Assembly: GCF_017309385.1 (NCBI RefSeq) | Contig: NZ_JAFJMJ010000002.1 | Location: forward strand, 2,790,001 to 2,854,000 | Length of the DNA: 64,000 bases | Direction: 5' to 3' | DNA from: Amycolatopsis sp. 195334CR | Lineage (GTDB): Bacteria; Actinomycetota; Actinomycetes; Mycobacteriales; Pseudonocardiaceae | Shown: in pieces, positions 24,351 to 32,112 of the stretch | Numbering within the stretch: position 1 is the stretch's first letter | Layout: each line of letters begins with the position of its first letter | The notes under the pieces: model-generated | What the model saw: only the letters and a program-made list of their open reading frames with translations | Told to the model about the DNA's origin: nothing | Database searches by the model: none | Translations under genes and position numbers: made by a program

Positions 24351-25336
24351 TCGGTGAGGTGGCGCGCCGCTCGGGGGTGAGTGCCCGGATGCTCCGGCAC
24401 TACGACACCCTCGGGCTGGTGCGGCCGACCGGCCGCACCGTCGGTGGCTACCGCGAGTACACCCCCGAGGACGTCCGGCGGATCCTGCACGTGGAGGGCC
24501 TGCGGTCACTGGGGTTGTCGCTGCGTCAGATCGCCCGCACGCTCGACGATCCGGGGTTCAGCCCGGCCGCGCTGGTCGGTGACCTCATCCGGAAGACCGA
24601 GGAGCGGCTGACCCGGGAGCGCGAGCTGCTCGACCGCCTGCACGCGGTCGACGCGGCCGCGCCCACCGGCTGGGAGGACGTCGCGCGCATCATCGAACTC
24701 CTGCACGGGTTGGGTTCACCGCACGCCGCGCGGCGGCAGCAGGCGGTCCTGGCCCCGGCCGAGCCGGTGCCCGCCGAGTTGCTGGCCGAAGCGGTTCTCA
24801 CCGAAGCCGATCCGAACGTCGCCGGGGCCCTGCGGTGGGCTCTGGCGCGGACCGGTGCCGACGGCGTGGCGAGCCTGGCCTCCGGCATGGCTTCCGAGGA
24901 CGTCGACATCCGGCGGCGCACGGTGCTGGCGATCGCCGAGCTGCCCGGCGAGGAGGCCACCGCGGCACTCACGGACGCGCTCGGTGACAGCGATCCGGCG
25001 ATCCGCAGGCAGGCCGCGCTCGCACTCGGCGCGCGCGGCGTGACCGAGGCCGTGCCCACGCTCCTCACCACCGTGGCCGAAGGACCGAACGACGTCGAAG
25101 CGGCCGAACTGCTCGGAACGCTGGCGCGAGACGCGGACTGGACGGACCGCATCCTGGACGCGCTGGTCGACCGGCTCGGCGCGCCCGCCGCGGACCCGGC
25201 GGCACGGCGGCGGCTGACCCAGGCACTCGGCGAGATGCCAGGCGCCGCCGCACTCCCCGTGCTGCGGCGCCTGGCCCACGACGACGACCGGCCGGTGGCC
25301 CTCATCGCCTCGGCGCTGGTGCGGAAGCTCAGCTAG
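24344..25336 (+). CDS. MerR-family regulator fused to HEAT repeats
   Basis: Predicted 330 aa from GTG 24344. The N-terminal MerR domain is canonical (LIGEVARRSGVSARMLRHYDTLGLVRP, VGGYREYTPEDV) with the dimerisation helix around residues 75-110. The remainder is HEAT repeats (EDVDIRRRTVLAIAELPGEEATAALTDALGDSDPAIRRQAALALGARG) instead of a small-ligand pocket. Effector sensing may therefore be through a protein, the neighbouring HEAT protein being the obvious candidate. It probably autoregulates from the dyad at 23641-23661. Confidence 0.92.
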   Translation: MLIGEVARRSGVSARMLRHYDTLGLVRPTGRTVGGYREYTPEDVRRILHVEGLRSLGLSLRQIARTLDDPGFSPAALVGDLIRKTEERLTRERELLDRLHAVDAAAPTGWEDVARIIELLHGLGSPHAARRQQAVLAPAEPVPAELLAEAVLTEADPNVAGALRWALARTGADGVASLASGMASEDVDIRRRTVLAIAELPGEEATAALTDALGDSDPAIRRQAALALGARGVTEAVPTLLTTVAEGPNDVEAAELLGTLARDADWTDRILDALVDRLGAPAADPAARRRLTQALGEMPGAAALPVLRRLAHDDDRPVALIASALVRKLS

Positions 25337-26531
25337 CCGGTGGCACCCGCTCGAACCGGACCTTGTTCAGCCAGCCGGGGAGGTCGCTGAGCACGTACAG
25401 CTCACCGTGCACGTCGGTGCCGATCGCGGTGGGCTGGGTCGGGAAGTTGCCGATGACGGCGTTCTCGTAGCCGCCGCCCTGGGGCCGCACGGCGAACACC
25501 CGGGTCGAGCAGTAGTCGCTCGCGACGTAGGTGCCCCGTGCCTCCGGGGTCTTGGACCCGCGGTACACCACGCCGCCGGTCACCGAGCAGTTGTCGTTGT
25601 AGTGGTCGTATTCGAAGACGGGGTCGGTGTACTTCCCGCCCGGGGTGCACTGCTCCGGGTCGAACACCGGGGTGCCCTCCCGGCAGGACCAGCCGAGGTT
25701 GGCCCCGCCCTGCCACGGGCGGATGTGGTTGATCTCCTCGACCAGGCCCTGCCCGACGTCCCCGATCCACAGCGAGCCGTCGACCGGGTCGACGGAGAAC
25801 CGCCACGGGTTGCGCAGGCCGTAGAGCCAGATCTCGGGGCGGGCGCCCGGGACGCCGACGAACGGGTTGCTGCCGGGAACGCAGTAGGGCTTGGCCCCGC
25901 AGGCGCGCTTGACGTCGATCCGGACGATCTTGCCGAGCAGGGTGCCGAGGTTCTGCCCGGCCTTGAACGGGTCGAAGGCGTGGCCGCCGTCGCCGAGGGA
26001 CCAGTAGAGGTAGCCGTCGCGGCCGAACGCCACCTGGCCGCCGTTGTGGTTGCCGTATTCGGCGTGTTCCTGGGTGAGCAGGACCTGCAGCTTGTCGGGG
26101 GCGTGGAGCGGGAGGCGGGCCAGGGTCAGCTCGCCCGCGGGCAGGCTCGTGTAGGCGACGTAGAGCATCCCGGTCCAGGCGAAGTCCGGCGCGGGGGTGA
26201 TGCCGAGCAGGCCGCGTTCGTTGTCCGACGGGTCGATGCGGGCGGTCAGGTCGAGCACCGGTTCGGGCGCCAGGCCGGTGTCGGGGTGGTAGGCGCGGAC
26301 GGTGCCGTTCTTCTCGGCGATCAGCATCCGGCCGTCGGGGAGGCCGGTGATCGCGATCGGTCTTTTCAGGCCGAAGGCGACCTGTTCGGTTTTCACGGTC
26401 AGCTCGGTGAGCGGGACCGGGGGTGGCGGGGGTGCGCCGCCCGCGGCGAGCGGGGGCAGCAGCAACGCGGACAGGGCCAGCACGAACAGGCCGGCCAGCA
26501 GGGTGACCGGGCGACAACGCCGTCGCGACAT
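25329..26531 (-). CDS. Secreted PQQ-dependent sugar (glucose/sorbosone-type) dehydrogenase
   Basis: Predicted 400 aa from ATG 26531. A Sec signal with a long hydrophobic core (LLAGLFVLALSALLLPPLAAGG) is followed by a Pro-rich linker. The six-bladed propeller has the GSDH/Hhip signatures: FGLKRPIAITGLPDGRMLIAEKNGTV, NERGLLGITPAPDF, NHNGGQVAFGRDGYLYWSLGDGG (catalytic His and Ca/PQQ region), YGLRNPWRFSVDP and GDVGQGLVEEIN. It oxidises an extracellular aldose with PQQ. A perfect CebR-type palindrome sits 36 bp upstream of the start, linking it to cello-oligosaccharide availability. It overlaps the convergent MerR gene by 8 bp. Confidence 0.9.
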   Translation of the reverse strand: MSRRRCRPVTLLAGLFVLALSALLLPPLAAGGAPPPPPVPLTELTVKTEQVAFGLKRPIAITGLPDGRMLIAEKNGTVRAYHPDTGLAPEPVLDLTARIDPSDNERGLLGITPAPDFAWTGMLYVAYTSLPAGELTLARLPLHAPDKLQVLLTQEHAEYGNHNGGQVAFGRDGYLYWSLGDGGHAFDPFKAGQNLGTLLGKIVRIDVKRACGAKPYCVPGSNPFVGVPGARPEIWLYGLRNPWRFSVDPVDGSLWIGDVGQGLVEEINHIRPWQGGANLGWSCREGTPVFDPEQCTPGGKYTDPVFEYDHYNDNCSVTGGVVYRGSKTPEARGTYVASDYCSTRVFAVRPQGGGYENAVIGNFPTQPTAIGTDVHGELYVLSDLPGWLNKVRFERVPPAS

Positions 26532-26566
26532 GGTTGAGCTCCTCGAGCAGGGTGGGGGACGCGATC

Positions 26567-26580
26567 TGGGAGCGCTCCCA
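26567..26580. promoter_or_regulatory. CebR-type operator
   Basis: TGGGAGCGCTCCCA is a perfect 14-bp palindrome identical to the operator of CebR, the LacI-family cellulose-utilisation repressor of streptomycetes. It lies 36 bp upstream of the sugar dehydrogenase start, where a repressor would block transcription. The cebR gene itself is not in the window. Confidence 0.85.
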
Positions 26581-26732
26581 ATCCTATCGTGACTCCCTGG
26601 CGAGGTCCAACAGTCGCTTGTGGACAGTTGTCAAGGGGCGGGTGGAGGCGGCCGCCACCCCAGTCCGCGAGCAGGCACGGGGGCGGGTGCGTCCGGTACG
26701 GCCATCTGCCGCGGTTCGTGAGCCCACAGCCG

Positions 26733-27713
26733 TCATGCCGGTTCGCCGAGGTCGAGGTCGAAGCCACCGGCCGCGAGGTCGTCCAGGAAGCGGACTGGAT
26801 CCACGAGTTGCTCGACGTGGTGCGCCCCGGACGGCAGCTCGGGCAGTTCGCGGATGAGCAACGCCGCCATGTGACCCGTGGCGCGGCTTTGCCGCCGTCC
26901 CGCGAATGACGCCTGGACCGCGCCGGCGCGCACCACCACGGCGAAACCATCCCCGCCGACGTGCACCGCACCGAGCGCGGAGAGCAGCAGGCGCCGAATC
27001 CGCGGGCGGCGCAGCAGCCGCGCGACGGCCGGGCGTCCCGCGAGCGACATCAGCCGGGTGACCAGGCGGGAATCCAGGCACAGCCCGGTACGAACGCCGA
27101 CTCCGAGGGTCTCGGGCAGCGTGTACTGGTCGGAGAACGGGAAGCGGTGCACCACGCGCTCGCCGTACGGGGCGGGAAACCTCAGGGGCCACGAACCCGC
27201 CAGCTGCCCCAGCCCGTCGAACGTCCAGGCGAGCGCCGCGGGCCCGTGCACCTCCCCCGAACCCAGCAGCGCGCCGATCACCAGATCCTCCGACGGCGCG
27301 CGTTCGGAACACACGCGTGCCAGCAGATTCGACACGCCGGGAACCAGCCCGACACTGAGCACGACCGTGGCGCCGTGTGCCCTGGCCGCGCCGTCGAGCC
27401 GCGCCAACTCGGCGAGCACCGAATGCGAAGCCGTCACGTCCAGGTAGTGGATACCGCGCTCGACACACGCCCTGGCGACGTCGACATTGCCGGTCTCCGC
27501 GCACATGAGCACCGCGTCGACGCCGTCCAGCGCCCGGGCGAGACCGGCGGGATCGGTGGCGTCGACCCGCATCGCCGTGGTGCCGGGAACGGGCTGGGCC
27601 GCAGCCGGATTCCGCCCGGCGACCACGACTTTCGTACCGGGACGGCTGGTGAGCGCGTGCGCGGCCTCGCGGCCGACCGCACCGTAGCCACCCACGATGA
27701 GGACAGTTTTCAT
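26733..27713 (-). CDS. Saccharopine-dehydrogenase-like NAD(P)-binding oxidoreductase
   Basis: Predicted 326 aa from ATG 27713. The N-terminal Rossmann fold is VLIVGGYGAVGREAAHAL, followed by VVVAGRNPAAAQ and the beta-4/5 strands (DAVLMCAETGNVDVARACVERGIHYLDVTAS). GATVVLSVGLVPGVSNLLAR matches the saccharopine-dehydrogenase/trans-enoyl-reductase-like group. The C-terminal half is divergent and the substrate is unknown. Its start codon overlaps a palindromic operator and a TetR gene is divergent, so it is the likely target of that repressor. Confidence 0.82.
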   Translation of the reverse strand: MKTVLIVGGYGAVGREAAHALTSRPGTKVVVAGRNPAAAQPVPGTTAMRVDATDPAGLARALDGVDAVLMCAETGNVDVARACVERGIHYLDVTASHSVLAELARLDGAARAHGATVVLSVGLVPGVSNLLARVCSERAPSEDLVIGALLGSGEVHGPAALAWTFDGLGQLAGSWPLRFPAPYGERVVHRFPFSDQYTLPETLGVGVRTGLCLDSRLVTRLMSLAGRPAVARLLRRPRIRRLLLSALGAVHVGGDGFAVVVRAGAVQASFAGRRQSRATGHMAALLIRELPELPSGAHHVEQLVDPVRFLDDLAAGGFDLDLGEPA

Positions 27714-27749
27714 AGTGTCACTATAAGAATGTTTCCATAGTGGCGCTAT
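27712..27749. promoter_or_regulatory. Paired TetR-type operators
   Basis: ATAGTG-T-CACTAT at 27712-27724 is a perfect palindrome. A near-copy, ATAGTG-G-CGCTAT, lies at 27737-27749, with centres 25 bp apart. The first covers the start codon of the oxidoreductase and the second abuts the tetR-like gene, so both directions should be repressed. Confidence 0.8.
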
Positions 27750-27758
27750 AGTGATCTC

Positions 27759-28409
27759 GTGAGCGAGAAAACACCACCGGTGAAGGAAGACGGACGGTCG
27801 GCACGGGCCAGGGCCACCCGCGCCCGCATCGTCGGCGCGGCCACCGAGCTGTTCACCACGGCGGGCTACACCACCACGAGCGTCACCACGATCGCGGCGA
27901 AGGCCGGGGTGAGCGAGCCGACCGTCTACTACTCCTTCGGCACCAAACGAGCCATCCTCACCACCGCGCTGGACCTGGCCATCGCCGGTGACGACGAACC
28001 CGTGCCCACCCTCGACCGGCCGTGGGTGCGCGACGCGCTCGCCGACCCCGACCCGCTCGGCCAGCTGCGCCGTCAGGTCGCCGGTGCCGGGGAGATCTAC
28101 CTGCGCGCCGCGCCGCTGCTGGACGTCGTGCGCAGCGCCGCCGCCACCGACCCCGACCTCGCCGAGGTCTGGACCACCAACATCCAGCAGCGGCTCACCG
28201 TCCAGCGCGCCTTCACCGGCGCGCTGGCCCGCAAGACCACCTTGCGCGGCGGCCTGACCGCCGAGACCGCCGCCGACGTCGCGCTCGCGCTGCTCTCGCC
28301 GGAGACCTACAACCTGCTGGTCGGCGCACGCGGCTGGCCACACGAGCAGTGGCGGGACTGGGCCGCGGGTGCCCTCGCCGGCCTCCTCTTGGCGGACACC
28401 GACGGGTGA
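27759..28409 (+). CDS. TetR-family repressor
   Basis: Predicted 216 aa from GTG 27759. The N-terminal HTH (RARIVGAATELFTTAGYTTTSVTTIAAKAGVSEPTVYYSFGTKRAIL) is canonical. The C-terminal ligand-binding domain is all-helical (GQLRRQVAGAGEIYLRAAPLLDVVRSAAATDPDLAEVW), like other actinobacterial TetR proteins that contain LRRQV and LDVVRSAA segments. It likely controls itself and the divergent dehydrogenase. Confidence 0.92.
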   Translation: MSEKTPPVKEDGRSARARATRARIVGAATELFTTAGYTTTSVTTIAAKAGVSEPTVYYSFGTKRAILTTALDLAIAGDDEPVPTLDRPWVRDALADPDPLGQLRRQVAGAGEIYLRAAPLLDVVRSAAATDPDLAEVWTTNIQQRLTVQRAFTGALARKTTLRGGLTAETAADVALALLSPETYNLLVGARGWPHEQWRDWAAGALAGLLLADTDG

Positions 28410-28460
28410 AACCCCGAGTTGGCTAAACTTCCCCACACTAGCGACGGTGGTGGAGGCGAG

Positions 28461-29585
28461 GTGCCGGTCGATCGACCCACGTCGGGCGGCCCGGCCGAGC
28501 GCGAGATCGAACGCACCGGGCGGCGGTACGCGGTGCTCGTGCGGACCGTGGTGCTGCTGCTGGCCGCCTCGCTGACGGTGTTCGTCGCCCCCTTCGAACG
28601 ATCCGCGCCGGTGGTCGCCGTGCTCGCGGTGTGGAGCGCGTTCTACTGGCCGCGCGCGACACGGGTGCTGGCCGCCGACACCGCCGTCATCGCCGCGGTC
28701 TGCCTCGGCGCGCGGTGGATCGACCCGGCGGTCCTGGCCCACGACAGCACCAGCTGGGTGGTCGTCGCGGTGTCGATCACCGTGGTGTGCCACCAGTGGT
28801 TGTGCGCCCCGGTGCCGGGCGCGGTGCTCACCGTCGTGCTGGTCGCCGCCTACCTGACCGGCACGGCCATCGCGGACCCGGCACGCTGGCCCGACCTGCT
28901 CCCGTTGTGCCTGTGGATCCTGGCCGAAGCCGCGTTGTCCCGTGGGCTGCGCGTACTGGTGGTGCGGGCGGGGCGCGCGGTGGACCTCGCCTCGGCGGGA
29001 GCTGCCAGCACCCGCCGCGCCACCGAGATCGCCGCGGCCCGGCGGGCCGACGAACGGGAGCACCTGGCCGCCATGCACGACACCGTGGCGGCCACCATGC
29101 TGGCCATCGGCACCGGCATGGTCACCGGCCGCGAGCCGTGGCTGGCCGACCGCGCCGCCAGGGACCTGCGTGTGCTCTCCGGTCGGCTCGACGTCCCGGA
29201 CGGCCGCCTCGACCTGACCGAGCTCGTCGGCGAACTGGCCCGGCAGAGCCGGGTCAGCGTGGACTTCGACTCCCCCGGCCCGGTCCCGGTGCCCGCCGTC
29301 CCGGCGATCGCCCTGTGCCGGTCGGCGGGTGAAGCACTGGAGAACGTCGCCCGCCACGCCGGGGTGACCACCGCACGAATCTCGCTGTCCCACACGGACG
29401 ACGTCGTCCGCCTCGAAGTCGCCGACACCGGCCGGGGCTTCGACCCGGCGGCGGTTCACCCGCACCGCCGCGGCCTGTCGGAGTCCATTGTGGACCGCAT
29501 GGCGCGGGCGGGCGGGTCCGCCGCGGTGGTCGCGGCGCCCGGCCGGGGCACCCGCGTCCAGCTGGAGTGGCGGGCGCATGGCTGA
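28461..29585 (+). CDS. Membrane sensor histidine kinase (LuxR-class two-component type)
   Basis: Predicted 374 aa from GTG 28461 (GGAGG upstream). Four to five membrane segments occupy residues ~25-175. The phosphoacceptor region is EREHLAAMHDTVAATMLAIG, with His followed by Asp as in HisKA_3 kinases. The HATPase domain has an N-box (GEALENVARHAG), G1 box (VADTGRGFD) and G2 region (PGRGTRVQLEW). It overlaps the next gene by 8 bp. No LuxR-type response regulator is adjacent, so its cognate regulator is elsewhere or lost. Confidence 0.87.
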   Translation: MPVDRPTSGGPAEREIERTGRRYAVLVRTVVLLLAASLTVFVAPFERSAPVVAVLAVWSAFYWPRATRVLAADTAVIAAVCLGARWIDPAVLAHDSTSWVVVAVSITVVCHQWLCAPVPGAVLTVVLVAAYLTGTAIADPARWPDLLPLCLWILAEAALSRGLRVLVVRAGRAVDLASAGAASTRRATEIAAARRADEREHLAAMHDTVAATMLAIGTGMVTGREPWLADRAARDLRVLSGRLDVPDGRLDLTELVGELARQSRVSVDFDSPGPVPVPAVPAIALCRSAGEALENVARHAGVTTARISLSHTDDVVRLEVADTGRGFDPAAVHPHRRGLSESIVDRMARAGGSAAVVAAPGRGTRVQLEWRAHG

Positions 29586-30675
29586 AGCCACGGTGGCCCG
29601 GTTGTTCCGCGTGCTCCGGCTGGCCACCCTGCTGATCACCCTGGTCTTCCTCTTCGCGCTCGACCTGCCGCTACTGCTGGCGAACGCGGACGCCTACCAC
29701 TCCTTCGCGGCCGAGGTGACGGCGTTCGCGGTGCTCGTGCTCGTCACCGGGTTCGCCGGGGTCCGGCTGTGGGGCGATCGCCCGCTGAGGTGGTGGCGGT
29801 GGCCCGCGCTCGCCGCGGTGTTCGGCGCCTCGGCGGCCGCGGTCTTCGCCGTGCCAACGGAATACGTGGGCACGGCGACGGAGTGGTCCAACGGCACGAT
29901 CGGCTGGTTGTGCCTGTTGCTGCTGGCCGACCGCAGCCTGGTCTCGGTGCTCGCCGCCCTCGCCGCGCACCAGGTGTTCAGCTTCGGCCAGCTCGTGCTC
30001 ACCGGCGGGGGCGACCGCGCGACACTGGTGGACCTGGCGATGATCACCGTGCTGGTGCTGGGTTGCCAGCTCACCGTCGCGGCGGCGACCGCCGCGGTGC
30101 GCCGGATGGCACAGGAGGCCGCGGCGACCGCCGCGCAGGAGGACCGGGTGCGCACCGCCGAGGCGGTGGCGGAACAACTACACCGCGATCGGCGGCTGCG
30201 CCTGGCGAACCTCACCACCACCACGGTCCCGCTGCTGGCCGGGCTGGCGGCGGGCGCGCCGGTGGCCGACCGGGTGGCCTACGCGGTCGAAGCCGCCCGG
30301 ATGCGGCGGCTGTTCGCCGAGAACGACGACGTCGAAGACCCGCTGCTGCACGAACTGCGTGCCTGCGCGGACGTGGCCGAGCGCAAGGGGGTCCGGGTGT
30401 TCCTCGGCACCTGGGGTGAGCGGCCCGAACTGCCGGTGGCGATCCGCCGGGCGCTGACCGAGCCGGTGATGGCGTGCCTCGCCACCACCGTCGGGGAGGC
30501 CAGGGTGACCCTGCTGGGCGCGGCCGGATCCGTGACGGTCAGCGTGGTCACCGACGCCCCGCCGCCCGAGTCCGTCCGCGCCCCGGCCGAGGTCACCGTC
30601 ACCCGGCGCGAATCCGGCGGCCGGTACTGGGTGGAAGCCCACTACCGGCCACCGGCCGAATCCCGTGACCACTAA
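29578..30675 (+). CDS. Membrane protein resembling a degenerate histidine kinase
   Basis: Predicted 365 aa. Five or so membrane helices fill residues ~10-175 (LLITLVFLFALDLPLLLA, VLVLVTGFAGVRLW, WLCLLLLADRSLVSVLAAL, LVDLAMITVLVLGCQLTVAAAT). A charged coiled-coil segment follows (EAAATAAQEDRVRTAEAVAEQLHRDRRLRL) and then a cytoplasmic domain without a clear phosphoacceptor His-Asp pair or ATP-binding G boxes. It is translationally coupled to the kinase (ATG inside the kinase 3' end) and probably a sensory partner. Function inferred from pairing only. Confidence 0.75.
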   Translation: MAEATVARLFRVLRLATLLITLVFLFALDLPLLLANADAYHSFAAEVTAFAVLVLVTGFAGVRLWGDRPLRWWRWPALAAVFGASAAAVFAVPTEYVGTATEWSNGTIGWLCLLLLADRSLVSVLAALAAHQVFSFGQLVLTGGGDRATLVDLAMITVLVLGCQLTVAAATAAVRRMAQEAAATAAQEDRVRTAEAVAEQLHRDRRLRLANLTTTTVPLLAGLAAGAPVADRVAYAVEAARMRRLFAENDDVEDPLLHELRACADVAERKGVRVFLGTWGERPELPVAIRRALTEPVMACLATTVGEARVTLLGAAGSVTVSVVTDAPPPESVRAPAEVTVTRRESGGRYWVEAHYRPPAESRDH

Positions 30676-30990
30676 GGACAGAACCTTTGCCCGATTCGTT
30701 TTTTGCGGTAGCATTCGCGGCCGCCCCAAGATGAGAGCGACCGTTTCACCCGATCGTGTTATGTGCGCGGCGGACCGTCTCACGATCTGGTCATTTTACC
30801 TGAGATTTACCCGGTTTCCGGTTTGTTGATCATGGAGCTGGCAGTGGTCAGCGGGCAAAGTCGCCGATCCGCCGGGCATATCCTGGCTTTCACGCAGAGT
30901 TAACTGCGGAGTCGGAGCCGTACTCATTTCGCCTGTTAGCCTTGATCAACGGCGGAAAAAGCAGCGGCACAACCACGGGAAAGGGGGCGA
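30676..30990. other. Gene-free region, relatively AT-rich
   Basis: About 315 bp with no supportable gene and lower GC than its flanks. It contains CGCAG-AGTTAA-CTGCG (30893-30908), an inverted repeat that could be an operator. It is presumably the promoter region of the small secreted protein and carbonic anhydrase genes. I see no tRNA, riboswitch or IS remnant. Confidence 0.5.
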
Positions 30991-31389
30991 ATGGTGCTGG
31001 GCACGGTCAAATTCCGGTTGCTGGTACTGGCGGGGCTGCTCGCTCTGCAGTTCCTCGCCCCCGCGCTCGCCCCGGGCACCCCGGCGGCCGCGCTCGACGG
31101 CCTCGGCGGCATCGCCGAAGCCGCCGCGCATCCGGAACGAGAGCGGCCCGGACCCGAGCAGGCCGGGTGCGACTCGCCCGATCCCGCCGCTCCCAACGGT
31201 CTTCCCCGCGCCCGCGACCGCTACCGCGCCGCGGCCGACCTGACTCCCCAGCCGCTCGCGCGACCCGCGCTGACCTGCACCGCCGCGGCCGAACGCCCGC
31301 CAACAGCGGACCTCGCGCTCGCCCGGCCGCCACACCTCGGCGCGTCCGCGGCGCAGTCCGCCGCGGTGCTCCAGGTCTACCTTCGCTGA
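30991..31389 (+). CDS. Small secreted or membrane-anchored hypothetical protein
   Basis: Predicted 132 aa from ATG 30991 (GGAAAGGGGG three bases upstream). The N-terminal hydrophobic segment FRLLVLAGLLALQFLAPALA is a signal peptide or anchor with a likely AxA site (PAAA). The rest is Pro/Ala/Arg-rich, lacks a recognisable domain and has two Cys (AGCDS, LTCTA) that could pair. It sits 135 bp upstream of the carbonic anhydrase on the same strand. No function assigned. Confidence 0.6.
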   Translation: MVLGTVKFRLLVLAGLLALQFLAPALAPGTPAAALDGLGGIAEAAAHPERERPGPEQAGCDSPDPAAPNGLPRARDRYRAAADLTPQPLARPALTCTAAAERPPTADLALARPPHLGASAAQSAAVLQVYLR

Positions 31390-31524
31390 TCCGGTCACCA
31401 CGACCGATCCCCCGCCACGCCCGTCACCGACGCCGGCGTGGGGGCACGCCGCTGTGCCCTTTTCGCAGTTCCGTTGTCCATCACCGACGCGCCACCGGAT
31501 GGCGCGCCAGGAGGAAACCCGAAA

Positions 31525-32112
31525 ATGCAGTCGCTGATCGAGCACGCCCGTTCCTTCCGACGGCAGTGTGAAGACCGCGCCGAATTCGCCCGGCTGGCCG
31601 AGGGCCAGTCACCGCAGGTCCTGTTCATCACCTGCTCCGATTCCCGGGTCGTCCCGGCCCTGATCACCGGCGCCCGGCCCGGTGAGCTCTTCGAACTGCG
31701 CACCGCGGGCAACATCGTGCCGCCGTACGCCTCCGGCCACCCCAGCGGCGAGGTGGCCACCATCGAATACGCGGTCGAGGTGCTCGGGGTGACCGACATC
31801 GTCGTCTGCGGCCACTCGCACTGCGGTGCCGTCGGCGCGCTGGTGCGCCAGGAGGACCTGGACGCCGTGCCCGCCGTGCGCGACTGGCTCGTGCACGCCA
31901 CCCCGCGTCCGGAAGGCACGGTCGAAGACCCGGCCGTCGCCGACGCGGTGCGGAACCACGTCCTGACCCAGGTGCTGCGGCTGCGCTCGTACCCCGGCAT
32001 CGACCGGCGCCTGAGCGAGGGCGCGGTCCGGCTGCACGGCTGGTTCTACGAGGTGCACACGGGCACCGTGCTGACCCACCACGCCGACTCCGACACCTTC
32101 CAGGCGCTGTGA
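31525..32112 (+). CDS. Beta-class carbonic anhydrase
   Basis: Predicted 195 aa from ATG 31525 (AGGAGGAAA upstream). Zinc ligands are Cys37 (in the CSDSR signature, with the Asp39-Arg41 dyad), His97 and Cys100 (CGHSHCGA). ELRTAGNIVPPY and ATIEYAVEVLGV are also conserved. It interconverts CO2 and bicarbonate in the cytoplasm. Its stop overlaps the start of a SulP-type transporter, so the pair likely handles bicarbonate supply or pH. Confidence 0.96.
   Translation: MQSLIEHARSFRRQCEDRAEFARLAEGQSPQVLFITCSDSRVVPALITGARPGELFELRTAGNIVPPYASGHPSGEVATIEYAVEVLGVTDIVVCGHSHCGAVGALVRQEDLDAVPAVRDWLVHATPRPEGTVEDPAVADAVRNHVLTQVLRLRSYPGIDRRLSEGAVRLHGWFYEVHTGTVLTHHADSDTFQAL

Noticed and set aside
27714..29639. 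Long N-terminal extension of the saccharopine-dehydrogenase-like gene
   Set aside because: It would run antisense through the TetR and kinase genes; the Rossmann motif begins right after ATG 27713, so that is the start.
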